A DNA stretch of 27,302 nucleotides, taken from contig CAWUTX010000054.1 in assembly GCA_963925015.1 (NCBI GenBank), positions 1 through 27,302 of the forward strand, read 5' to 3'. Under the pieces are notes generated by a model. That model was not told where the DNA came from. It was given only the letters and a program-made list of their open reading frames with translations, and did not search any database. Positions 15,537 through 23,261 of this stretch are shown here, in pieces. A program made the translations under genes and the position numbers. Every line of letters begins with the position of its first letter. Positions within the stretch are counted from its first letter, which is position 1. Source of the stretch: JAQBXX01 sp963925015. GTDB lineage: Bacteria; Pseudomonadota; Gammaproteobacteria; SURF-13.

Positions 15537-17807
15537 TTAACGTTTCGTGCGTCTGCGCTTGGGCCGCGATTTTGGCTTCTTCTCTTGTTCTGGCAGCTGC
15601 CCTTTGTCTTTGGTTTTGCCTGTAGCCTGCGCCAGCTCAAAATCGATCTTGCGATCATCCATGTTCACGCGCATCACCTTGATGCGTATCTTGTCGGCGA
15701 GGCGATACACGGTGTGGGTGCGCTCACCCAGCAGGCGGTGCTTGCCGGCGTCGAAGTGATAATAATCGTTGTTGAGCGCGGTGACGTGTACCAGGCCTTC
15801 GACGTAGATGTCCTTGAGTTCGACGAACAGGCCAAAGCTCGTTACGCCGGTGATGACGCCGTCGAACTCCTCGCCGATCTTGTCCATCATGTATTCGCAC
15901 TTGAGCCAGGTGACGGCATCGCGCGTCGCCTCGTCCGCGCGCCGCTCCGTCATCGAGCAATGCTCACCGAACGATTGCATGGCATCATGCGTGTAATCGA
16001 ATTTCGCAATGGCCTTGCGCGAGAGGCAGTGGCGAATGGCGCGATGCACCAGCAGGTCGGGATAGCGGCGGATAGGCGACGTGAAGTGCGTGTAGCCTTC
16101 CAGCGCGAGGCCAAAATGGCCGGTGTTGTCGGGTGTGTACACCGCCTGCGAGAGGCTGCGCAGCAGCACGGTTTGAATCAGATGCGTGTCCGGACGCTGC
16201 TGAATGCTGGCGAGCAATTTGGCATAGTGTTTCGGCTCCGGCTTGTCGCCGCCGCCGAGACTCAAGCCCAGCTCGCCAAGAAATCCGCGTAGATCAGTAA
16301 GTTTTTCTGCGCCGGGGCCATCGTGTACACGGTACAGCGCGGGAATTTTGTTTGCGAGCAGAAATTCGGCGGCGGCGACGTTGGCGGCGATCATGCACTC
16401 TTCAATCAGCTTGTGCGCGTCGTTACGCACCACCGGCACGATGCTTTCGATTTTACGTTGCGCGCCGAAGATGATGCGTGTCTCGGTGGTTTCAAAGTCC
16501 ACCGCGCCACGCTGATCGCGCGCGTGGCGCAGCGCCTGATACAGCGAGTAAAGTTCCTGCAAGTGCGGAAGCAGCGAGGCGTGTTTTTGTCCCAGCGCCG
16601 TATCGCCTTCGATCACCATCGCCGCCACTTCGTCGTAGGTGAGGCGCGCATGTGAGCGCATCACGCCCTCGAAAAACCGGTGGCGCTCCACCTTGCCGGC
16701 GCTGTTCACCTTCATTTCGCACACCATGCACAGACGGTCAGTGTGCGGATTGATCGAACACAATCCGTTCGACAGCACCTCCGGCAACATGGGAATCACG
16801 CGCTGCGGGAAATACACCGAGGTGCCGCGCAGCCTCGCCTCGGCGTCGAGCGCCGTGCCCGGCACCACATAGCTTGAGACGTCGGCGATAGCAACCAGCA
16901 AGCGCCAGCTCTTGCCGTCGCGTTCGCAGAACACGGCGTCGTCGAAATCGCGCGCATCGGCGCCGTCAATCGTCACCAGCGGCAGTGTGCGTATATCTTC
17001 ACGACCCTGTTTGGCCTGCTCCGGCACCTCGGCGCCGAGTCGTGCAATCTCAAAGTCGACCTGTGTCGGCCACTCCAGCGGCAAATTATGGGCGCGGATG
17101 GCAACGTCGATCTCCATGCCCGGTGCCATGTGGTCGCCGAGAATTTCGACGATCTTGCCTACGGTCTGGGTGCGTTTGCCCGGCTGTGCGGTGATCTCCG
17201 CGATCACGATCTGACCGTGAGCGGCACCGGCCTGCTGATCGGCGGGGATGGCGATGTCGTGGCGGATGCGCTTGTTGTCCGGCGACACGGTGCCGATACC
17301 GTGCTCGCAGTAATAACGGCCCACAACGCGCGTGGTATTGCGCTCCAGCACCTCGACGATGGCGCCTTCGCGCCGACCGCGCCGGTCGATGCCGGAAACA
17401 CGCGCCACGGCACGGTCACCGTGCATCAGCACGCGCATTTCGTGCGCGGTGAGGAACAGGTCGTCGCCGCCCTCATCCGGCACCAGAAAACCGAAGCCGT
17501 CCGGATGGCCGATCACGCGTCCGCGCACCAGATCCATCTTCTGCACCAGCCCATAGTCGCCGCGCCGGTTGCAGATCAACTGGCCGTCGCGCTCCATCGC
17601 CTTGAGGCGCCGGCGCAGAGCCTCCAAATTCTCTTCATCCTCGATTTTCAGCTCGGCAGCGATGTGTTCCTGGTTGAGCGGAACGCCCTGCGCCGCCAGG
17701 CACTCCATGATGTATTCACGGCTGGCGATGGGGCGCTCGTACTTGGACGCTTCGCGCCCGGCGTGCGGATCCTGGTTCTGTTTCGTAGTGGACTGCTTCT
17801 TCTTCAT
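15537..17807 (-). CDS. rnr: Ribonuclease R (VacB)
   Basis: A 756-residue 3'-5' exoribonuclease that degrades structured RNA and acts in rRNA quality control and cold adaptation. An N-terminal helix-turn-helix (about 30-80) is followed by two cold-shock domains with GRVIGHPDGFGFLVPDE. The RNB catalytic core has DGADARDFDDAV with the metal-binding aspartates at about 281-290, and later SPIRRYPDLLVHRAI. An S1 domain contains FDGVITGVTSFGLFVELKDI. The C-terminus is a Lys/Arg-rich tail (KKPKSRPKRRRTKR), as in RNase R. The longer open frame to 17852 is rejected: the ATG at 17807 (MKKKQSTTKQ) has AGGCGG upstream. The gene is divergent from tRNA-Leu. Confidence 0.95.
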   Translation of the reverse strand: MKKKQSTTKQNQDPHAGREASKYERPIASREYIMECLAAQGVPLNQEHIAAELKIEDEENLEALRRRLKAMERDGQLICNRRGDYGLVQKMDLVRGRVIGHPDGFGFLVPDEGGDDLFLTAHEMRVLMHGDRAVARVSGIDRRGRREGAIVEVLERNTTRVVGRYYCEHGIGTVSPDNKRIRHDIAIPADQQAGAAHGQIVIAEITAQPGKRTQTVGKIVEILGDHMAPGMEIDVAIRAHNLPLEWPTQVDFEIARLGAEVPEQAKQGREDIRTLPLVTIDGADARDFDDAVFCERDGKSWRLLVAIADVSSYVVPGTALDAEARLRGTSVYFPQRVIPMLPEVLSNGLCSINPHTDRLCMVCEMKVNSAGKVERHRFFEGVMRSHARLTYDEVAAMVIEGDTALGQKHASLLPHLQELYSLYQALRHARDQRGAVDFETTETRIIFGAQRKIESIVPVVRNDAHKLIEECMIAANVAAAEFLLANKIPALYRVHDGPGAEKLTDLRGFLGELGLSLGGGDKPEPKHYAKLLASIQQRPDTHLIQTVLLRSLSQAVYTPDNTGHFGLALEGYTHFTSPIRRYPDLLVHRAIRHCLSRKAIAKFDYTHDAMQSFGEHCSMTERRADEATRDAVTWLKCEYMMDKIGEEFDGVITGVTSFGLFVELKDIYVEGLVHVTALNNDYYHFDAGKHRLLGERTHTVYRLADKIRIKVMRVNMDDRKIDFELAQATGKTKDKGQLPEQEKKPKSRPKRRRTKR

Positions 17808-17844
17808 TGAAAAAATACCGCCTGTAGAGTAAAGTGCGCACCTT

Positions 17845-17871
17845 CGGCACACATCTCACCAGATGGTGCCG
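17845..17871. other. Hairpin between rnr and tRNA-Leu
   Basis: CGGCACACATCT pairs with AGATGGTGCCG across a CACC loop, giving 11 bp with one bulged A. It lies 4 bases before the tRNA gene and 37 bases before rnr on the other strand. It might shape the tRNA precursor 5' leader for RNase P or the rnr leader; no function is shown. Confidence 0.4.
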
Positions 17872-17875
17872 ATGC

Positions 17876-17962
17876 GCCGGGGTGGCGGAATTGGTAGACG
17901 CGCTAGCTTCAGGTGTTAGTGGGGGTAACCCCGTGGAGGTTCAAGTCCTCTCCTCGGCACCA
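17876..17962 (+). tRNA. tRNA-Leu (anticodon CAG), CCA encoded
   Basis: An 87-base class II tRNA. The acceptor stem GCCGGGG pairs with CCTCGGC (one G-U), with discriminator A and encoded CCA (17960-17962). The D-arm contains AATTGGTAGACGC. The anticodon stem CTAGC/GTTAG closes the loop TTCAGGT, so the anticodon is CAG, reading CUG leucine codons. A long variable arm (TGGGGGTAACCCCGT) is as expected for leucine, and the T-arm has GGTTCAAGTCC. It is transcribed alone, rightward, and a 7-bp-periodic repeat begins 11 bases after it. Confidence 0.97.
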
Positions 17963-17973
17963 TAACGACAGTC

Positions 17974-18084
17974 GCAAGTTACAAGTAGCAAGTTGCAAGT
18001 ATTTCGTTCTTAAGTATTGTTGCCTGTTACTTGTTACTTACCATTTGCTACTGATTTAATGCCTCTTGCCACTGGTAACTGTTG
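17974..18084. repeat. Heptameric repeat tract (ACTTGCT/AGCAAGT family), inverted halves
   Basis: Four consecutive 7-mers, GCAAGTT, ACAAGTA, GCAAGTT and GCAAGTA (17974-18001), are followed by the opposite orientation in 7-base steps: ACTTGTT, ACTTACC, ATTTGCT, ACTGATT (18029-18056). ACTGGTA and ACTGTTG (18071-18084) then run up to the mrp stop codon. The two orientations can fold into an imperfect hairpin between tRNA-Leu and mrp. The same unit recurs at 26447-26481. No gene is seen in this 122-base gap. Confidence 0.65.
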
Positions 18085-19176
18085 TTAAGTATTCTGTATC
18101 ACGATCTTGGGAAATTTAGCGCTGAAATCCTTGGCGCGCAATGATAGCTTGGCGGCCACACGGCGCGCAATTTCACGGTACATCTGCGCGATGCGGCCGT
18201 CGGGGTCGGCGATCACGCTGGGATGTCCGCCGTCGGCATTTTCACGGATGCTGATGTCGAGCGGCAGCGCACCCAGCAAATCCACCTTGTATTGCGCGGC
18301 CATGCGCTCGCCGCCACCGGCGCCGAAGATATGCTCTTCGTGACCGCACTGGCTGCAAATGTGTGTACTCATATTTTCGATAATACCGAGCACCGGCACC
18401 TCGACCTTCTCGAACATCTTGAGCGCCCGGCGCGCATCCAGCAGCGCGATATCCTGCGGCGTGGTTACTATCAGCGCCCCACTCACCGGAATTTTTTGTG
18501 CCAGCGTCAGTTGAATGTCGCCCGTGCCGGGTGGTAAATCAATGACGAGATAATCCAGCGCCTTCCATTGCGTGTCGTTGAGAAGTTGCTCCAGCGCCTG
18601 GGTCACCATCGGGCCGCGCCAGATCATGGGCGCCTCCTCGTCTATCAGATAGCCGATGGACATGGACTGGATGCCGTGGCTCATCACCGGCTCCATGCCT
18701 TTACCATCTTTCGAGGTCGGGCGCGTGTTCACGCCCAGCATGAGGGGCTGGCTGGGGCCGTAGATGTCGGCATCGAGTATACCGACGCTGGCCCCCTCAG
18801 CGGCCAGCGCGAGCGCGAGATTCACCGCCGTTGTGGACTTGCCCACACCACCCTTGCCGGAAGCCACCGCGATGATGTTTTTTATGTTCGCGTGCGGCTT
18901 CACATTCTTCTGCGCCGCATGCGCAATTATGCTGGACGAGATATTCACCGTCACCGCACGCACCTCCGGCAAAGCACCGACTTTCGCCCGGATGCTGGCC
19001 GCGAGGGCATCCTGATACCCCTTGGCCGGGTAGCCGAGCACGACATCCACACTCACGCCGCCATCGTCGATGGCGATATTCTTTACCGCCTTGGCGGACA
19101 CCAGGTCCTGCTTTAAATAAGTATCGACCACCTCGCGCAAGGCCGTCTCGACCTGCGCCTGGGAAACATTTGCCAC
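18085..19176 (-). CDS. apbC: Iron-sulfur cluster carrier protein Mrp/ApbC
   Basis: A 363-residue P-loop ATPase that carries Fe-S clusters to apoproteins as a dimer. An N-terminal MIP18 (DUF59) domain spans about residues 1-80. The deviant Walker A GKGGVGKSTT is at about 108-117, followed by ILDADIYGPSQPLMLG and DLPPGTGDIQLTL. The cluster-binding CxxC is in THICSQCGHEE. The start is set at GTG 19176 because GGAGG lies 6 bases before it and VANVSQAQVE begins the conserved domain; the longer frame to 19215 adds only MWVVRGAAPRRLR-like residues. It is divergent from metG, the usual gammaproteobacterial neighbour. Confidence 0.93.
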   Translation of the reverse strand: MANVSQAQVETALREVVDTYLKQDLVSAKAVKNIAIDDGGVSVDVVLGYPAKGYQDALAASIRAKVGALPEVRAVTVNISSSIIAHAAQKNVKPHANIKNIIAVASGKGGVGKSTTAVNLALALAAEGASVGILDADIYGPSQPLMLGVNTRPTSKDGKGMEPVMSHGIQSMSIGYLIDEEAPMIWRGPMVTQALEQLLNDTQWKALDYLVIDLPPGTGDIQLTLAQKIPVSGALIVTTPQDIALLDARRALKMFEKVEVPVLGIIENMSTHICSQCGHEEHIFGAGGGERMAAQYKVDLLGALPLDISIRENADGGHPSVIADPDGRIAQMYREIARRVAAKLSLRAKDFSAKFPKIVIQNT

Positions 19177-19277
19177 TCTCAACCTCCGGGGCGCCGCCCC
19201 TCTCACCACCCACATATAAGCGCATAATTTTACACGGATTCGCCGCCACGCGGTGATCTTTTAATGCGCTGACTTGC

Positions 19278-19283
19278 TACAAT
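19278..19283 (+). promoter_or_regulatory. Extended -10 promoter of metG
   Basis: TACAAT at 19278-19283 is preceded by TGC, giving an extended -10 (TGCTACAAT) that can work without a strong -35. The hexamer 17 bases upstream (GATCTT) is poor. The site lies 27 bases before the metG ATG, so any leader is short. Confidence 0.45.
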
Positions 19284-19309
19284 GGCACACTTAACATCAG
19301 CCCAAGACC

Positions 19310-21439
19310 ATGCCAGACACCCGCACAATCCTCGTCACCAGCGCCCTCCCCTACGCCAACGGGCCGATCCACCTCGGCCATCTGGTGGAATACATCCAGA
19401 CCGACATCTGGGTGCGCTTTCAGAAGATGCAGGGGCATGACTGCACCTACGTCTGCGCCGACGACGCGCACGGCACCCCCATCATGCTGCGCGCACAGCA
19501 GGAAGGCATCCCGCCGGAGGCTCTGATCGTACGCATCAGTCAGGAACATCAGGCGGACTTCAAGGCGTTCGGCGTTGCGTTCGACAACTACCACTCCACG
19601 CATTCGCCGGAGAACGAAGCGTTTGTGCGCGACATCTATCTGAAACTGCGCAAAAACGGCCACATCACACAGCGCACCATCAAACAGGCGTATGACCCGG
19701 TCAAAGAGATGTTTCTGCCGGATCGCTTCATCAAAGGCGAGTGCCCAAGATGTGGCGCGAAAGACCAGTACGGCGACAGTTGCGAAGTCTGTGGCGCAAC
19801 CTACTCACCTACAGATTTAAAAAATGCCGTGTCTGCGCTCTCCGGCGCAAAACCCATTGAGAAAGAATCCGAGCATTATTTCTTCAAGCTCGGTGACTAT
19901 GAAACCATGCTGCGCGAGTGGTTGAACCCTGACATTACACAAACACGCCACGTGCAATCCGAAGCGGCCAACAAACTCAACGAATGGTTCGACGCAGGAC
20001 TACAGGACTGGGACATCTCACGCGACGCGCCCTATTTCGGATTTGAAATCCCCGACGCGCCCGGAAAATACTTTTACGTCTGGCTCGATGCACCCGTCGG
20101 CTACATGGCGAGCTTTAAAAGCTACTGTGACCGTACAGGCACCAACTTCGACGACTACTGGCGCAAAGACAGCAAGGCTGAACTTTATCACTTCATCGGC
20201 AAAGATATTTTATATTTCCACGCCCTGTTCTGGCCCGCGATGCTGGAGGGCTCAGGCTACCGCAAGCCCACTGCAGTTTATGCCCACGGCTTTCTCACCG
20301 TAAACGGCCAGAAGATGTCTAAATCACGCGGCACCTTCATCACGGCGCGCACCTATCTCGATTATCTGAATCCTGAATATCTGCGTTATTACTACGCCAC
20401 CAAGCTCAACAGCACGATGGAAGACATCGACCTTAGCCTGGAGGATTTTGTCGCGCGAGTGAACAGTGATCTCGTGGGGAAGTACGTCAACATCGCCAGC
20501 CGCATTGCTCCATTTATATCGAAATACTTCGACAATCAAATGCCGAAAATAGAAATGGGTAGTCTTGGTGGATTTCCAGCACCGAAAGATACGGGAGGGC
20601 TGACTATTGCCTTACAGCGAAGCAAAGATATTCGCACTGCATTCGATGAGCGGGAATTTGGCAAGGCTACCAGACTGATTATGGAAGTTGCCGATGCCAT
20701 CAACAAGGAAATAGACGAATTCAAACCCTGGCTATTGGCCAAGGAGGCACCGACAAATGCCCCATCCAAGGAAAAACTGGCGCAAATTTGCGCCTCATCG
20801 CTTGCCGGATTTAAAGCGCTGACGCTGTTTCTGAAGCCGATTCTCCCAAGCGTTACTGCTGATGCCGAAAGGTACCTGGGATGCAAAGAACTTAGCTGGT
20901 TGGATATTACACTTCCATTAAACATGGAAACATTTTTACCTCCAGGTCACAAGTTTGGAGTGTTCGAATCCCTATTGACCCGTATCGATCCTAAACATAT
21001 TGAATCCATGCTCGAAGGCAGCAAGGAAAACGGACAAGTTAACCAAGTCCTCCCTACCCCCTCTTTAATAAAGTGGAGCGGCGAAGCCGGGGGATTTATG
21101 CCCGTGGCTGAAACTATCAACATTGACGACTTTGCCAAAATTGATTTGCGCATTGCACGCATCGTCACCGCCGAGCATGTCGAAGGTGCCGAGAAACTAT
21201 TAAAGCTCACGCTCGATATTGGTGAAGAAAAACCGCGCACAGTGTTCGCCGGCATCAAATCGGCTTATCAGCCCGCTGATCTGGAGGGCAAGCTTACCGT
21301 GATAGTGGCCAACCTTGCGCCGCGCAAGATGAAGTTCGGCCTGTCGGAGGGTATGGTGCTTGCCGCAGGGCCGGGCGGAAAAGATTTGTGGATACTGGAG
21401 CCGCATGCAGGCGCACAACCGGGTATGCGGGTGAAGTAA
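19310..21439 (+). CDS. metG: Methionine-tRNA ligase with C-terminal dimerisation/tRNA-binding domain
   Basis: A 709-residue MetRS that charges tRNA-Met. The class I HIGH motif is in PYANGPIHLGHL near residue 20. The zinc knuckle has C145, C148, C158 and C161 (CPRCGAKDQYGDSCEVC). KMSKS is at 335-339. The C-terminal OB-fold (IDDFAKIDLRIARIVTAEHV) is the dimerisation domain. The protein is about 30 residues longer than the E. coli enzyme; part of this is an unusual linker insert at 21043-21100. From about 20540 to 21110 the DNA is visibly more AT-rich than the first half, which may reflect recombination with a different lineage. The gene ends just before the degraded rnf region. Confidence 0.95.
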   Translation: MPDTRTILVTSALPYANGPIHLGHLVEYIQTDIWVRFQKMQGHDCTYVCADDAHGTPIMLRAQQEGIPPEALIVRISQEHQADFKAFGVAFDNYHSTHSPENEAFVRDIYLKLRKNGHITQRTIKQAYDPVKEMFLPDRFIKGECPRCGAKDQYGDSCEVCGATYSPTDLKNAVSALSGAKPIEKESEHYFFKLGDYETMLREWLNPDITQTRHVQSEAANKLNEWFDAGLQDWDISRDAPYFGFEIPDAPGKYFYVWLDAPVGYMASFKSYCDRTGTNFDDYWRKDSKAELYHFIGKDILYFHALFWPAMLEGSGYRKPTAVYAHGFLTVNGQKMSKSRGTFITARTYLDYLNPEYLRYYYATKLNSTMEDIDLSLEDFVARVNSDLVGKYVNIASRIAPFISKYFDNQMPKIEMGSLGGFPAPKDTGGLTIALQRSKDIRTAFDEREFGKATRLIMEVADAINKEIDEFKPWLLAKEAPTNAPSKEKLAQICASSLAGFKALTLFLKPILPSVTADAERYLGCKELSWLDITLPLNMETFLPPGHKFGVFESLLTRIDPKHIESMLEGSKENGQVNQVLPTPSLIKWSGEAGGFMPVAETINIDDFAKIDLRIARIVTAEHVEGAEKLLKLTLDIGEEKPRTVFAGIKSAYQPADLEGKLTVIVANLAPRKMKFGLSEGMVLAAGPGGKDLWILEPHAGAQPGMRVK
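21043..21100 (+). repeat. Palindromic-element-like in-frame insert in the metG linker
   Basis: Between the anticodon-binding and OB domains, the DNA reads CCTCCCTACCCCCTCTTTAA and then AAAGTGGAGCGGCG and CCGGGGGATTTATG. The C-rich/TTTAATAAAG/G-rich layout looks like dispersed C/G palindromes of gammaproteobacteria. It is kept in frame and encodes roughly QVLPTPSLIKWSGEAGGFM. The surrounding sequence rejoins normal MetG at ETINIDDFAKID. Confidence 0.4.
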
Positions 21440-21535
21440 TCTCCCGGCTACATATCTAAATTACTTTAACTTTAGTTTTTAAAATATTGATAAACAAATA
21501 ATTTAATTTTAGGCGCCCATCATAATCTCGCCTGC

Positions 21536-21881
21536 ATGATTGCGGGAAGCGTATGGCCTGCCACAGCAAGACGGCCAGCGCCCTTTTGTCTTGCGCTGAT
21601 GGCGGCGGTGTTTTTTCTGATTGACCGTGACCTCTACGCCTCACCGCTGTTTCACCTGTTTAGCGGCTCGGCGCCTTTTTCATCGCCACCGATCCAGTCA
21701 CCGCCAGCACCACGCCCAGAGGCCGCCTGTATTACGGCGCGGGCATCGGCGTTTCACCTACATCATCCGCACCTAGGGCGGCTATCCCGACGGCATTGCG
21801 TTCGCCGTGCTGCTGATGAACATGGCGGCGCCCGTGATCGATTACTACACGCAACCGCGCGTGTTTGGCCACAAAGACTGA
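21536..21881 (+). pseudogene. rnfD: Degraded rnfD (rsxD), C-terminal remnant
   Basis: Three reading-frame pieces together rebuild the C-terminus of RnfD, a membrane subunit of the Rnf ion-pumping ferredoxin:NAD oxidoreductase. Piece 1 is LMAAVFFLIDRDLYASPLFH, then LFSGSA. After a frame change near the T5 run at 21676-21680, piece 2 reads FFIATDPVTASTTPRGRLYY and then GAGIGV. After another change near 21753, piece 3 reads TYIIRT, a TAG at 21774-21776 where the family has Trp, and then GGYPDGIAFAVLLMN and the end YYTQPRVFGHKD with stop TGA at 21879-21881. The N-terminal majority, including the flavin-threonine region, is absent. Two frameshifts plus a stop mean it is not functional. Confidence 0.8.
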
Positions 21882-21889
21882 TCGACATC

Positions 21890-21988
21890 TCAACGCAAAG
21901 ACGCGAAGACGCAAAGAAAATCGAAGACTAAAAAAACATGCCAACTATGAAGAATTGCGTCCTTGGCGTCTTCGCGTCTCTGCGTTGA
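21890..21988. repeat. 27-bp near-perfect inverted repeat between rnfD and rnfG remnants
   Basis: The left arm (21890-21916) begins TCAACGCAAAGACGCGAAGA and the right arm (21962-21988) is its complement with 2 mismatches in 27. The arms flank about 45 bases. The motif AACGCAAAGACGCGAAGACGC is, from memory, a dispersed repeat found near genes in many environmental bacteria. It sits exactly between the two broken genes and could have promoted the deletions. Confidence 0.75.
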
Positions 21989-22005
21989 GTCCTAAAGCAA
22001 CAACC

Positions 22006-22151
22006 ATGATCACCAAACACATGCTACGCACCAGCATCGTACTCGGCCTGTTTGCGGTGGCGGGCACGGCGGTATATTCGACCAGCTCACCGGCGCCACC
22101 ATCACCCCGCGCGCCGTGGTGAAAGCGGTATATAATTGTCTAAACTATGCC
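22006..22151 (+). pseudogene. rnfG: Collapsed rnfG (rsxG): start and end joined by internal deletion
   Basis: The first ~22 codons from ATG 22006 read MITKHMLRTSIVLGLFAVAG followed by TA, like the N-terminal membrane anchor of RnfG. The sequence then jumps, in a different frame from 22077, to FDQLTGATITPRAVVKAV, the C-terminal FMN-attachment region whose TGAT motif normally carries the covalent flavin on threonine. About 150 residues of RnfG are missing between the two, and the frames do not match, so no RnfG is made. It follows the rnfD remnant in the correct D-G order of an rnf operon. Confidence 0.75.
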
Positions 22152-22153
22152 AT

Positions 22154-22618
22154 ATTCAATATTCAGCACGGTACGCTCTACCGCATCGATCTTGCCAAGG
22201 CCGCCCGGAGCCTCAGCCGCGAAGGTGTGCGTGGTGGTGACACGCGTTTTGACGACCTCTCCGGCAAGCTCGACCTGGGCGGCAACGAGTATCGCTTCGC
22301 GGACTTGAAGGTGACCTCCGGTCTGCAGAATGGCAGCGGTAATGTTAACGTCGCCGCCGATAAAACGGTCACAGGCAACATTAACGTGGCACTCCGGGGT
22401 AGCGTCGGCCTGCTCAATGCACCCCTTGAGGTAGTGGGCACCATAGACGATCCCGTGGTGGGCCTGAAGCGCAGTGCGCTCGCAGGCGCCGCTATCGTCA
22501 CCGCCGTGCTCGGGCCTGGGCTCGGCACCACGCTCGGCATCAAGGCCAGTGAGTTGGTCGAAAAACTGGGGGCATGCTCAAGGGTGACGCACCCGACAAG
22601 CAGTCTGAATCAAAATGA
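22154..22618 (+). pseudogene. AsmA-like protein, C-terminal fragment with frameshift
   Basis: An N-truncated frame carries GTLYRIDLAKAARSLSREGV, then TRFDDLSGKLDLGGNEYRFA and LKVTSGLQNGSGNVNVAADK, ending near LGPGLGTTLGIKASELVEKL. This matches, from memory, the C-terminal domain of AsmA family proteins, inner-membrane-anchored proteins linked to envelope lipid transport. At a G5 run near 22568-22572 the frame is lost. Adding one G restores GGMLKGDAPDKQSESK and a stop at 22616-22618 that overlaps the nth ATG as ATGA. No start codon or membrane anchor remains. It was probably joined to the rnf remnant by a deletion that removed rnfE and its own 5' end. Confidence 0.65.
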
Positions 22619-23256
22619 ACCCGCAAAAACGTCGTGCGATCTTCACGCGCCTCAGGCAAGCCAATCCAGCCCCGGCCACCGAGCTGAATTACAGCAGCGT
22701 ATTTGAACTGCTGATTGCCGTGATCCTGTCCGCGCAAGCCACGGACAAGGGCGTGAACCGCGCGACCGCCACACTATTCCGCGCCGCCAATACCCCGCAG
22801 GCGATACTGGCGCTGGGAGAAGACGGACTCAAACGCCATATCAAGACCATCGGACTCTACAACAGCAAGGCGCGCAACATCATCAAAACCTGCGCGTCAC
22901 TCATCGAGCAGTATCATGGTCATGTGCCGCGTGACCGCACCTCGCTGGAAGCCTTGCCCGGCGTAGGCCGCAAAACAGCCAATGTCATCCTCAACACCGC
23001 CTTCGGTGAACCTGTCATTGCCGTGGATACGCATATCTTTCGTGTCGCCAACCGCAGCGGCCTTGCGCCAGGGAAAAATGTGGCAGAGGTTGAAAAAAAA
23101 CTGATGCGGCTCGTGCCCGCCGAGTTCAGGCAGGATGCACATCATTGGCTGATTCTGCACGGGCGCTACACCTGCATTGCGCGCAAACCACGCTGCGGTG
23201 CGTGCCTGATTTATGATTTATGTGAATATAAGAACAAGACCGAAAGCGAGGAATAA
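22615..23256 (+). CDS. nth: Endonuclease III
   Basis: A 213-residue DNA glycosylase/AP lyase that removes oxidised pyrimidines. The helix-hairpin-helix is LPGVGRKTANVIL with catalytic K120, and the aspartate is D138 in AVDTHIFRVANR, the same numbers as in E. coli. The C-terminal [4Fe-4S] ligands follow C-x6-C-x2-C-x5-C (CIARKPRCGACLIYDLC). In many gammaproteobacteria nth is the last gene of the rnf (rsx) operon; here the preceding genes are degraded, so nth must rely on another promoter. The gene itself is intact. Its ATG overlaps the shifted stop of the AsmA fragment. Confidence 0.96.
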   Translation: MNPQKRRAIFTRLRQANPAPATELNYSSVFELLIAVILSAQATDKGVNRATATLFRAANTPQAILALGEDGLKRHIKTIGLYNSKARNIIKTCASLIEQYHGHVPRDRTSLEALPGVGRKTANVILNTAFGEPVIAVDTHIFRVANRSGLAPGKNVAEVEKKLMRLVPAEFRQDAHHWLILHGRYTCIARKPRCGACLIYDLCEYKNKTESEE

Positions 23257-23261
23257 CAGGC

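Noticed and set aside
17881..18001. tRNA-flanking repeats as an att site of an integrated element
   Set aside because: No duplicated tRNA 3' end and no integrase gene is nearby; the repeats have a 7-base period instead of matching the tRNA.
17974..18084. Short regular repeats as a CRISPR array
   Set aside because: The units are only 7 bases with no spacers, and no cas gene is present.
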